The position numbers and the translations under genes were made by a program. Source: Atopococcus tabaci DSM 17538 (GTDB taxonomy: Bacteria > Bacillota > Bacilli > Lactobacillales > Carnobacteriaceae_A). From it: DNA of 39,774 nt. Within the stretch, counting starts at the first letter, position 1. Every line of letters starts with the position of its first letter. The notes beneath the pieces were generated by a model that had not been told where the DNA came from, did no database searches, and saw only the letters and a program-made list of their open reading frames with translations. The stretch is from NCBI RefSeq assembly GCF_000429585.1, contig NZ_KE386923.1:16897-56670 (forward strand), in the 5' to 3' direction. Below, one piece after another: positions 28,535 to 36,510 of this stretch.

Positions 28535-29718
28535 GCGCGTTTCCTCCTTTTTAACCCCATCGTCTGAGTAGGGATCAAGTCAAACACTTGGTTGAATACA
28601 AGCTCCAATCCGAGCCAGTACAGCAAAAACATTACCGGTGTTTTCCACACGTAAATTCCCGGCAGTCCGAATTGCTCTGCGCTGACACCGGATACGACCG
28701 GTACAATATGCAGATACAGCGAAGGCTGCCATGAACCCAACGGCTCCACAATATTCCATATATAGGGTATGAAATACACTCCGATAGACAGTCCGATGGT
28801 CAGATACACATTCCGTATCATCCAACTTAATCCGGTCGTCAGCAGCAACAACACATAACTGAGGAGCATCCCCAAACCAATCAGCAAGAGGATATACTGC
28901 CAGAGGGGGATGTAGCTCGTATTTTGAGCTGTCTGGATCGCCATCGGGTACTGCAGGCTTCCCGGCGTTTCCCGCACCAAACTGATTCCGTAGCTGACTG
29001 CCAGCCCCACCAAGGTAACGCCCCACATCAGTCCCCACATCTGCAGACTCCGCTCTTGCCACTGTCTTTTCCAAGATACCGGAATGCCTTGGGTGCCACT
29101 CCAATTATTCGTCTGGTCCTGTGTGAACCGGTCGGACGCCATAAGCGCCACGAATAAAAACAAGACGATACCCACCATCAATTCCACTTCTTGGTAAAGG
29201 ACTTGGCTGGCGGAATATGGATTCCACTCAATGTCCAATCCTTGTTCTTCCATAAAAGAGTAAAAAGCCAGCTCTTGTCGGAGGGTTTCAGGTTCAGACA
29301 ATGTGCGGGTGAGCAGGTCGTGAGACTGAAAATCTGTCATCTCCCACAAGCGAAGTTGGTTTTCCGTCAGTTTTCTGCCGTTGTTCAAATAGTTGTCCAC
29401 CACAGAACCAATGCCCTCCACTGTGTTCCCTTCCTGTTCCGACAGGATATACCGCTGCATCCCGTAGAGCCGTTGCTGTTGAGCCAGCAGATCATAAACT
29501 TCTTCGCCCGTTCCATCTTCGAAGTGCTGGGCCGGAATCATATGAAACAACTGTTGGATCACGCCATACTGATTTTCCATCTCATGAACCGGCAACTCCA
29601 ATGTTTGTTGGCGGTAGAGCAGTGAAAACGAGCTGAAAAACAACAAGAAGGCCAACAACAGCATGCGCGTCTTCCAATCCCGCAACAATTTTTTCCAATG
29701 CCACTTTCCTGAATTCAT
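28531..29718 (-). CDS. ABC-2-type permease, second subunit
   Basis: A 395-residue membrane protein: one N-terminal helix (about 18-36), a 130-residue extracellular loop, then about six helices (from 180 on) and a basic tail. This is the layout of ABC-2 exporters and of bacteriocin/lantibiotic-immunity-type permeases. It lies 12 bases after the first permease and overlaps the ATPase start by 4 bases. The substrate is unknown. Confidence 0.8.
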   Translation of the reverse strand: MNSGKWHWKKLLRDWKTRMLLLAFLLFFSSFSLLYRQQTLELPVHEMENQYGVIQQLFHMIPAQHFEDGTGEEVYDLLAQQQRLYGMQRYILSEQEGNTVEGIGSVVDNYLNNGRKLTENQLRLWEMTDFQSHDLLTRTLSEPETLRQELAFYSFMEEQGLDIEWNPYSASQVLYQEVELMVGIVLFLFVALMASDRFTQDQTNNWSGTQGIPVSWKRQWQERSLQMWGLMWGVTLVGLAVSYGISLVRETPGSLQYPMAIQTAQNTSYIPLWQYILLLIGLGMLLSYVLLLLTTGLSWMIRNVYLTIGLSIGVYFIPYIWNIVEPLGSWQPSLYLHIVPVVSGVSAEQFGLPGIYVWKTPVMFLLYWLGLELVFNQVFDLIPTQTMGLKRRKRA

Positions 29719-29730
29719 CTTTTCCCCTCC

Positions 29731-30933
29731 TTATCGAACAAACCGTTGCCGGGTGACGACTTTTGTGGCGGCCCACAGCAGCAGCTCAATCACCACCACG
29801 GTCCCTGCCACAACCAGCAATCCCCGGTTCCACGTGATCATCGGCGTATTCAGCAGGAAGTTTTTCTCGCCGCTCACCACTTTTCCAAAGTCAATGTAAG
29901 TTTGCGGAAAAAAACTTAAATCAATGCCTAAAATGTCCCGCATGCGCCGGCTGTAATACAATTTTTCAAACACCACCGCAAATACACCCGCCATCAAAAC
30001 CACCACATCGTTCCGGAACACGAGGCTGAACAACACGGATAAGCGGATCATCAAATAAAGAAACAGCAGCAAAAACGGCAGGCTTTTCCAGAGAAAGGTG
30101 CCAAGTTCCATCAATCCAAACACTGAGTCGTTTGTCACGTAATCCGAGCTGTATGTATAAAGCGGCACTTTCAAATCCAAACTCCCGAAACCGAATAACA
30201 GGCCGTTCACCAAGAAAAACCAAAGGCCGACTGCCAGAAAAAAGAGGCCGGTGAAGCAAAAAACCGCTGCGGATTGAACGAATAAGTACTTGGACCATGC
30301 ATACGGCACGCCGGCTTTTTGTGTCCGGGCTTCCCGGTCCCGGGTCACCACATCACTGGCCAAAAATACCGTCCCGATCAACAGCAATACCGGTCCCCAA
30401 TTCAGCAAAAAGAGATGGATCTGCTGCCAAGAAGTTTTTTCTTGTACCATATGGAACGTAGGATTCGGCACTTCTTCTAAGTAACTCTCCAAACGAATCC
30501 GACGGTTGGTTTGGTCATAACCCAAGTCCTTCATCGGTTCGCTGGAATTTTGCATATAATAATCCTTCATTTTATCCGCCACTTCTTCCGGTACATAATC
30601 CAACTGGATGTAACGCCGGACATCTCCCGTGTCGATGGCCGCTTTAAAAGCCCGTTGTTGCTGGAATTCTTCTTTGGCCATCTGATAGGTAGATTGGCCG
30701 GTGAACAAATTCGCTTCTGTTGTTCCCTGCTCGAACTGACTTTCCATCAATCCACGATTTCCCAGCATATCGATTTCCAACCGATTCATATCTACTGTGT
30801 TCAGCGGCTCAAGATTCGGCAGCACCATTCCGGAATAGACGATCACCCCCAAAAAAGCCACCACGATAACCAGCCGGTTCTTGCTGTTGCGCACCAATGT
30901 TTTAAATGTTTCGAGAAAGATTGCTTTTGTCAT
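29731..30933 (-). CDS. ABC-2-type permease, first subunit
   Basis: A 400-residue protein with the same layout as its neighbour: N-terminal helix (about 20-40), large outside domain (about 45-180), then six helices. Between helices it has the charged ASDVVTRDREARTQKAG loop, which parallels ASDRFTQDQTNNWSGTQG in the second subunit, so the two are distant paralogues and likely form a heterodimer. ATG at 30933 with AGGGA upstream. First gene of a four-gene operon with ATPase and lipoprotein. Confidence 0.8.
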   Translation of the reverse strand: MTKAIFLETFKTLVRNSKNRLVIVVAFLGVIVYSGMVLPNLEPLNTVDMNRLEIDMLGNRGLMESQFEQGTTEANLFTGQSTYQMAKEEFQQQRAFKAAIDTGDVRRYIQLDYVPEEVADKMKDYYMQNSSEPMKDLGYDQTNRRIRLESYLEEVPNPTFHMVQEKTSWQQIHLFLLNWGPVLLLIGTVFLASDVVTRDREARTQKAGVPYAWSKYLFVQSAAVFCFTGLFFLAVGLWFFLVNGLLFGFGSLDLKVPLYTYSSDYVTNDSVFGLMELGTFLWKSLPFLLLFLYLMIRLSVLFSLVFRNDVVVLMAGVFAVVFEKLYYSRRMRDILGIDLSFFPQTYIDFGKVVSGEKNFLLNTPMITWNRGLLVVAGTVVVIELLLWAATKVVTRQRFVR

Positions 30934-30963
30934 CTCTTGTCCCTGCTTTCCCAATTTCTAAAA

Positions 30964-30979
30964 TGTTTCATGTGAAACT
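30964..30979. promoter_or_regulatory. parS-like palindrome upstream of the ABC-2 operon
   Basis: TGTTTCATGTGAAACT differs at two positions from the Bacillota parS consensus TGTTTCACGTGAAACA. It sits 31-46 bases before the first permease start. It may be a ParB site or simply an operator for a local repressor. A minus-strand TATAAT lies further upstream near 31014. Confidence 0.4.
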
Positions 30980-31199
30980 TTCTGATGTGTTCCATTTATC
31001 GTAAAACACCCTATAATTATAACATAATGAGAGTTATCTGAATGTAAACAAAGAGACTTTTCATCCATTCAAATATTGAATTGTGAAGTGAGGGGCAACG
31101 AATTGGTTACAAACCTTTTCCGATGAACTATACCAACGCTTCGGTTATGATAATAAAGATTCTTACAGAAGAAATATGTACAGGAAGAATTATTCGCGT

Positions 31200-31422
31200 C
31201 GTTGTTCTTGACTGCCTGGGGAACCAGAGAAAAAACCGATGCTGTGGCAAGCACCGAAAACGACAGCGAACAAATGAGATACACTGACGCCGGGTCACAC
31301 ACGAAGCAAATAAAGAGGATATGGTTGATTTAGGTCCGAATGCGGAAGGCGCCAAAAACGGTTTTGTCGTCCCGACATACATGGACATCGACTCCATCGA
31401 AGACTTGGAACCAAAAGAATAA
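31200..31422 (+). pseudogene. Remnant of a glycine-betaine/proline ABC binding protein (OpuAC-like)
   Basis: The last 44 codons (31291-31422) read RVTHEANKEDMVDLGPN and then end in GFVVPTYMDIDSIEDLEPKE. These match the well-conserved hinge region of OpuAC-type binding proteins, which normally continues for about 100 more residues. A fragment LTAW in another frame at 31208 resembles the adjacent family motif. The rest back to about 31080 is scrambled. A terminator follows. This is a decayed gene fragment, perhaps the former start of an osmoprotectant operon. Confidence 0.7.
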
Positions 31423-31437
31423 TTATCTTTCTATATT

Positions 31438-31467
31438 AAGGCTGTCTCGAAAAAGGCAGCCTTTTTT
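31438..31467 (+). terminator. Terminator after the OpuAC remnant
   Basis: AAGGCTG / CAGCCTT stem followed by TTTTTT. Confidence 0.8.
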
Positions 31468-31584
31468 GCATGGCATATTTCGTCTCCCCTCTTCAAACAG
31501 GACGAGAAAGTGGTTTTTTGTTACTATGAATGAGACATTCTTTTTACAAGAGAACGACTGCAAGCCATTCGGAAGGAGAATTCC

Positions 31585-32568
31585 ATGATTCAATTCGAGC
31601 AAGTCACAAAAGAATATACCCCTGGAAAGCCCGTGGTTTCTGATGTCACAATGGAGATCCAAGACGGGGAGTTCTTTGTCCTCATCGGCCCAAGCGGCAG
31701 CGGGAAAACCACCACGTTGAAGATGATCAACCGCCTGATTCCGCTGACGAAAGGCTGGATCAAAATCGACGGTACCCCGATCAGCGAGTTCCATTTACAA
31801 GAACTCCGTTGGAATATCGGGTACGTTCTGCAACAAATCGCCTTGTTTCCCAATATGACGGTGGAAGAAAACATTCTGGTTGTGCCGGAAATGAAAAAGT
31901 GGCCGCAAGACCAGATGAAAAAACGTGTGACCCAGCTGCTGGACCGCATCGGCCTGGACCCGCATACATACCGCAACCGAAACATCTCTTCCTTGTCAGG
32001 CGGAGAACAACAACGGGTCGGCGTGGCGAGGGCATTGGCGGCCGACCCGGACATCATTTTGATGGACGAACCCTTCAGCGCCCTCGACCCGGTCAGCCGC
32101 AATCAATTGCGCCAAGACGTCTCCCGTCTGCAAAAAGAATTGAAAAAAACCATTGTCTTTGTCACCCATGACATGCAGGAAGCCATCCAACTGGGAGACC
32201 GCATCGGGTTGATGAACAACGGAAAAATCGAACAAATAGGCACCCCCAAAGCCATTTTGGAAAAGCCGAAAAATGAATTTGTACGCAATTTTTTGCAGAC
32301 TGGTCTGCCGAATTACAAAGAACAGACACGAATCCATGAATTGGCCGCACAAGGGTATATCCAGGAAGAAACATTTCATTCCGACTCTGTTTCTCCTGTA
32401 CTCTCATCGGAAGACCCACTCGATGCACTTATTGTCGCCTTAGCCGCCCATCCTCTGGCATATGTGACACATCCAGACAACCGGCCGGCGGGAGTGGTGA
32501 CCCAGGAATCTTTGCTTGCGTTTCTTGCGGCCAACCTCGACGCAGACGAGGCGGTGACGACGGAATGA
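31585..32568 (+). CDS. Quaternary-amine/ergothioneine ABC transporter ATPase (EgtUA/OpuCA-like)
   Basis: A 327-residue ATPase with Walker A GPSGSGKTT, signature LSGGEQQR, Walker B IILMDEPFSALDP and H-loop FVTHDMQEA. The C-terminal about 80 residues resemble a shortened CBS-type regulatory domain (VVTQESLLAFLAANL). ATG start with GGAAGGAG upstream. It shares ATGA with the next gene, so the two make one two-gene operon. It is the motor of the EgtU-type importer. Confidence 0.9.
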   Translation: MIQFEQVTKEYTPGKPVVSDVTMEIQDGEFFVLIGPSGSGKTTTLKMINRLIPLTKGWIKIDGTPISEFHLQELRWNIGYVLQQIALFPNMTVEENILVVPEMKKWPQDQMKKRVTQLLDRIGLDPHTYRNRNISSLSGGEQQRVGVARALAADPDIILMDEPFSALDPVSRNQLRQDVSRLQKELKKTIVFVTHDMQEAIQLGDRIGLMNNGKIEQIGTPKAILEKPKNEFVRNFLQTGLPNYKEQTRIHELAAQGYIQEETFHSDSVSPVLSSEDPLDALIVALAAHPLAYVTHPDNRPAGVVTQESLLAFLAANLDADEAVTTE

Positions 32569-34079
32569 CCACTCTTATCCAAACATTCCAGGAGCGGAGC
32601 GGCGACTTGTGGACGGCAGTGTTGGAACACATCCAATTATCCTTTGTGTCCCTTTTTATCGCCGTGTTGATCGCGGTGCCGCTCGGTATCTATTTAAGCT
32701 ATCACAAAAAGTTGGCTGAGCCGATCATCCAAATCACCGCGGTCTTCCAAACCGTCCCTTCCCTGGCGGTCTTGGGCCTGTTGATTCCGTTGGTGGGTAT
32801 CGGAGCGGTCCCGGCCACCATTGCACTCGTCATCTATGCGCTGCTTCCGATTTTACGGAACACCTATACGGGAGTCACAGGCATCGATTCTGCATTGATT
32901 GAAGCTGCGGAAGCCATGGGGATGAACCGTTGGCGGAAACTCACCAAGGTCCAACTGCCGCTAGCCCTGCCTGTCATCATGGCGGGCATCCGCACAGCTA
33001 TGGTGTTGATTATCGGCACGGCAACAGTTGCGGCTTTGATTGGCGCCGGCGGATTGGGGAGTCTCATTCTATTGGGAATTGACCGTGGAAACAATGCGTT
33101 GATCCTCTTGGGGGCTGCTCCGGCAGCTTTGCTGGCGATTGGGTTTGATTGGCTGATCGGTCTGTTCCAGCGTATTTCGCTCAAGAAAACGACGGTCGTA
33201 CTGGGAAGTGCCGCCTTAATCCTCTTCGGATTGGCGGCCATGCCCTTATTCTTGGAGGAGGACGATTTGACGGCTGCCGGAAAACTGGGAACCGAACCGG
33301 AGATTTTAATGAATATGTACAAATTATTGATCGAAGATCGCACTGATTTATCGGTGTCCGTGGAACCGAATTTCGGCAAGACCACGTTTGTCTTCAACGC
33401 GCTGCAATCAGGCGAAATCGATGTGTATCCCGAGTTCACCGGCACCGTGTTGTCGACATTTTTAGACGGCAGTTTAGAAGACACCGATGAACAAGCCGTT
33501 TACCAACAGGCCAAAAACGGCCTGATGAATGAATATGAGTTGGCTTTATTGGAACCGATGGCGTTCAACAACACCTACGCGATTGCGGTTACACAGGAGT
33601 TTGCTGAAGAGCACGAGCTGGAGACCATTTCCGATTTGGGTCCGGTGGCGGATGAAGTCCGAGCAGGCTTCACTTTGGAATTTGCTGACCGAAAAGACGG
33701 ATACGTCGGCATCCAAGAACTGTACGGCATCTCTTTTCCTGATGTCCGCACCATGGAACCCCAGCTGCGGTACACCGCTTTGGAAACCGGCGACATCAAT
33801 TTAATCGATGCATACAGCACCGACAGCGAACTGGTCCGCTATGATTTGGTGGTGTTGGAAGACGATTTGGGTCTTTTCCCTCCTTATCAAGGCGCCCCGC
33901 TTTTACGGCAGGAAACATTGAAAAAGCATCCGGAGATTGAACCGGTCCTGAACGAACTTTCCGGAAAAATCACGGACGACCAAATGCGCAACATGAACTA
34001 CAGCGTGGACGTCGAAGGCCGGTCACCGGAAGAAGCGGCACGAGAATTTTTACTGAACGAAGGTTTGATAGAAAAATAA
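32565..34079 (+). CDS. egtU: EgtU-type fused permease/substrate-binding protein
   Basis: A 504-residue fusion. The N-terminal permease (about residues 20-230) has GIDSALIEAAEAMGMNRWRK as EAA loop. The C-terminal binding domain (about 240-500) has GTEPEILMNMYKLLIED, NFGKTTFVFNALQSGEID, YPEFTGTV and YSTDSELVRYDL. By recall these segments resemble the pneumococcal EgtU ergothioneine transporter more than choline/carnitine OpuC proteins. The permease and binding domain face the outside together, so no separate lipoprotein is needed. The substrate (ergothioneine versus betaine/carnitine) is inference and depends on pocket residues that I cannot align here. Confidence 0.85.
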   Translation: MTTLIQTFQERSGDLWTAVLEHIQLSFVSLFIAVLIAVPLGIYLSYHKKLAEPIIQITAVFQTVPSLAVLGLLIPLVGIGAVPATIALVIYALLPILRNTYTGVTGIDSALIEAAEAMGMNRWRKLTKVQLPLALPVIMAGIRTAMVLIIGTATVAALIGAGGLGSLILLGIDRGNNALILLGAAPAALLAIGFDWLIGLFQRISLKKTTVVLGSAALILFGLAAMPLFLEEDDLTAAGKLGTEPEILMNMYKLLIEDRTDLSVSVEPNFGKTTFVFNALQSGEIDVYPEFTGTVLSTFLDGSLEDTDEQAVYQQAKNGLMNEYELALLEPMAFNNTYAIAVTQEFAEEHELETISDLGPVADEVRAGFTLEFADRKDGYVGIQELYGISFPDVRTMEPQLRYTALETGDINLIDAYSTDSELVRYDLVVLEDDLGLFPPYQGAPLLRQETLKKHPEIEPVLNELSGKITDDQMRNMNYSVDVEGRSPEEAAREFLLNEGLIEK

Positions 34080-34083
34080 ACAA

Positions 34084-34122
34084 AGACACCCTCCACCGTG
34101 TAGTCAGTGGAGGGTGTTTCTT
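34084..34122 (+). terminator. Terminator of the EgtU-type operon
   Basis: An 11-bp perfect stem ACACCCTCCAC / GTGGAGGGTGT followed by TTC-rich bases, 5 bases after the stop. It may also work for the minus strand. Confidence 0.8.
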
Positions 34123-34160
34123 ATATTGTCTTCCATAGTTTGAATGTTTCTTCTGCGGTT

Positions 34161-34445
34161 TCATCCGCATAGCGATTTCCGAATTTCTTCAAATTGTGCG
34201 GCGACCGGTAGTGGGTTTCCGTAATGAAGTCCAGCTGGGATGTGTCCCGAAACGAAAAGGCGCCCCATTTTTAGGCTGCCGAATTCCGGCGTTTCCAATA
34301 GGTTCATACAACGCAGGAGCGTGGATTTTCCCGATCCGGAAGGTCCGACGATGACTGTGGTTTGGTTTTCTTCGAATGTCGGTGAAATATTTTTTAATAC
34401 AAGCGTGTCTTCGAATGACTTGTTCACATTCTTTAATTCCAACAT
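34161..34445 (-). pseudogene. Truncated amino acid ABC ATPase
   Basis: Only the first 58 or so codons are ABC ATPase, with Walker [10 protein letters not shown] and LLRCMNLLETPEFGSLKMG. After that the sequence is unrelated in all frames that I checked and stops at 34161. The signature, Walker B and H-loop, about 160 codons, are missing. ATG with AGGAG upstream, 12 bases after the permease gene. A deletion joined the 5' part to unrelated DNA. Confidence 0.8.
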
Positions 34446-34457
34446 GTAATCCCGCTC

Positions 34458-35117
34458 CTAAACATACGTAGAAAATCGAATTTCCTCTTTCTTTTGCACC
34501 CATGTCAACACTGTGGTCATCAACAGATACAGCACGGCCACTTCCAAATAAATCAACATCGTTTCATAGTAATAAGACACGTATCGTTGGGCCACGAGGA
34601 ACATGTCCATGATGGTCACGGTGGACGCCAGAGATGTCTGTTTGACCAACGAAATGAAGTTTCCCATCAATGCGGGAACAGCCACCCGGATCGTTTAAGG
34701 GAGAACCACCCGGAAAAAGACTTGCCGTCCACTCATCCCCAATGATTCTGCCGCTTCGATCTGCCCTTTCGGCACAGACAAAATGGCCCCGCGGATAGAC
34801 TCAGAAGCATACGCCCCAAAGTTTAATCCGAATGCCAATATTCCCGCCGGCCATGGATCCAATACAACTCCCACACTCGGCAAGCCAAAAAAGACAATGA
34901 ACAATTGGACAATCAACGGAGTGCCGCGGATAATCCACACATAAAACGATGCGATGCTTTTGATTAGTTTATTGGAAGAACGTTTTCCTGCCGCAGCCGC
35001 CACCGCCAACACAATGCCGAATAAAAACGACAGGATGGACAGTGGTATTGTGACGAAAAGCCCTGCGCGGATGATCGGCCACAATGAATCAAGTACTATT
35101 CCCAGTTCTCTCGTCAT
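34458..35117 (-). pseudogene. Amino acid ABC permease (GlnP/TcyB-like) with an ochre codon
   Basis: One frame of 219 codons encodes a His/Glu/Gln-type permease: five helices and the EAA loop IEAAESLGMSGRQVFFRVV. At 34695-34697 the frame reads TAA between VVLP and TIRVAVPALM, where relatives have Gln, so a single C-to-T change (CAA to TAA) explains it. The frame remains open on both sides. ATG start with AGGCGGG. It lies 23 bases after the binding-protein gene. Confidence 0.85.
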
Positions 35118-35140
35118 TCGCTTACCCGCCTCTCATCTTT

Positions 35141-35987
35141 TTACCTGAACTCTTCCACCGAAATGTCACGACCCAGGTAATCGAGGTAAATGTCGCCTAA
35201 TGTGCCGTCAGCCGTATTTTCACGGATGGATTCGTTCAGTGCGTCCGTCAATGCGTCGTCGCCTTTTGGCAGCACTCCTCCGATTTTATGAGGAATGGTC
35301 ATTTCTTCTTCAATCAAGTGAACCGGTGCATCCGGTTGGTTTTCCAAGTAATGCAACTGGCCCGTTTTGTCGGCCAAATAGAAATCTGCACGTTTTTGAA
35401 TCACCATCTGAATCGCTTCGTTCGCTGTTTCAATTGGGACAATTTCCGCGCCTACAGATTGGGCGGTTGCCCCTGTGGAAGTGTCAATGCTTTGTGCGGC
35501 TTTTTCCCCTTCTAAGTCAGCCATTGAATCAATGTCGCTGTCGTTGTGGACCAAGATGCCGTAAGTGGAACGGAAATAAGGATCGGTGAAGTTGTATCCT
35601 TCTGCGCGTTCCTCCGTTTTCCCCATGCTGTGCATGATCAAATCCACTCGTCCGGAATCCAGACTTGGAAGCAAAGAAGAAAAAGACATTTCAACAAATT
35701 CAACATCCACGCCCAAATCTTCGATGATGGCCCGCGTCGCATCCGCTTCGTATCCCACCAAATCACCTGTCACATCATCGTGGTAGTTGCTCGGTACAAA
35801 TCCTCCGGTAATCCCTACTCGGATCACTCCTGCTTCTTGGACCTCTTCTAAACTGGCATCTTCAGTGGTTTCCGCTGGTGCAGCAGATGTCTGTGCACTT
35901 CCTCCGGATGCCTCAGTTCCCCCGCCGCATGCCGCCAGCAGGAAGCTGAATGAAACCAATAAACCGGATAGTATATGTTTCTTCAAC
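35141..35987 (-). CDS. Amino acid ABC substrate-binding lipoprotein
   Basis: An intact 281-residue lipoprotein of the solute-binding family 3. The lipobox is LLAAC with Cys20, followed by a Gly/Ser/Ala/Thr linker. The binding domain begins VIRVGITGGFVPSNYHDD and has GYEADATRAIIEDLGV, VDLIMHSMGKTEERAEGYNF, and DFYLADKTGQLHYL. TTG at 35987 is chosen because it is preceded by AGAGGGG and followed by a proper signal peptide; a longer N-terminus would put unlikely residues before it. Its permease and ATPase are both broken, so it can import only if it uses another transporter. Confidence 0.82.
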
Positions 35988-36144
35988 CCCCCTCTTTTAA
36001 AAACAATTTTGTTTATGTCGGAAAAGAAAAAATTTATGGATATAGAACAGCATAAAACGGCTGTTTTTTTATTTTGCACATCGAAAGCAAACGCTGAACA
36101 AAACGTATTCATTAAAAACAGATGAAAAAACTTTAATTTTATTG

Positions 36145-36173
36145 TTGACTTTTCCTCACCGTACTTCTATACT
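36145..36173 (+). promoter_or_regulatory. Strong promoter of the aromatic leader and TrpXYZ-type operon
   Basis: TTGACT (36145-36150), exactly 17 bases, TATACT (36168-36173). This is the best sigma-A promoter in the window. It is followed by AGGAG and the leader start at 36206. Confidence 0.85.
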
Positions 36174-36205
36174 AAGCACATCAACTTTCAACAGGAGTGA
36201 TTGTC

Positions 36206-36277
36206 ATGTTAAATCAACTGAATAAAACCACACAATTGAATCACTTCTACTTTAGCTATTTTAGGTACTGTTTGTAG
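36206..36277 (+). CDS. Phe/Tyr-rich leader peptide (23 codons)
   Basis: A short ORF starting ATG with AGGAG 8 bases upstream. After MLNQLNKTTQL it ends NHFYFSYFRYCL. Three Phe and three Tyr codons fall within eight consecutive codons (36245-36268); the stop is TAG at 36275. The ORF is placed right after a consensus promoter and before a terminator with an alternative pairing. That is what is expected for a leader peptide that senses charged tRNA-Phe and tRNA-Tyr through ribosome stalling. The peptide itself need not have a function. Confidence 0.8.
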   Translation: MLNQLNKTTQLNHFYFSYFRYCL

Positions 36278-36456
36278 ACATGAGTTTTCATCATGGATAC
36301 AAACATCAGCGCAAACTGAGTTTTGTATCTATGATGGCTAAAGCAATTTGAGTTGATCAAATTTGGCCACATGGATTGAATAATCTAAGTGGTCAACCAT
36401 ACCAGCGACATTTGGCGCACCTATTTAGATTATTCTATCTAAATAGGTGCTTTTTT
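36270..36456 (+). promoter_or_regulatory. Transcription attenuator with competing hairpins
   Basis: Visible structures: (a) GTTTGTA at the leader stop (36270-36276) can pair with TACAAAC (36298-36304); (b) this competes with a 15-bp hairpin CATCATGGATACAAA / TTTGTATCTATGATG (36289-36336); (c) AATTTGA / TCAAATT (36345-36363); (d) a hairpin TTGGCCAC / GTGGTCAA (36363-36396) that hides GAATAATCTAA; (e) GAATAATCTAA (36378-36388) is perfectly complementary to TTAGATTATTC (36425-36435), the 5' arm of the terminator. Pairing (e) excludes terminator formation. No T-box consensus is present. Confidence 0.8.
36417..36456 (+). terminator. Attenuator terminator upstream of the TrpXYZ-type operon
   Basis: A perfect 14-bp stem GCACCTATTTAGAT / ATCTAAATAGGTGC with loop TATTCT, followed by six Ts, 55 bases before the first structural gene. 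Confidence 0.92.
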
Positions 36457-36510
36457 ATTGGGAACAAATACACTCGTCGCTCAAGTCAATGAAAAATAGG
36501 GGGATTTGGA

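Noticed and set aside
32864-33484. 206-codon minus-strand ORF inside the egtU gene
   Set aside because: It is antisense to a well-conserved permease/binding domain and lacks a ribosome site.
36050-36090. Terminator (ACAGC / GCTGT then T-run) on the plus strand upstream of the leader promoter
   Set aside because: The stem is only five bases, and no plus-strand gene precedes it; probably chance in AT-rich DNA.
36277-36456. T-box riboswitch upstream of the TrpXYZ-type operon
   Set aside because: T-boxes control this operon in streptococci, but the leader lacks the GGGTGGNACCGCG sequence and recognisable Stem I motifs; a translated leader ORF explains the layout better.
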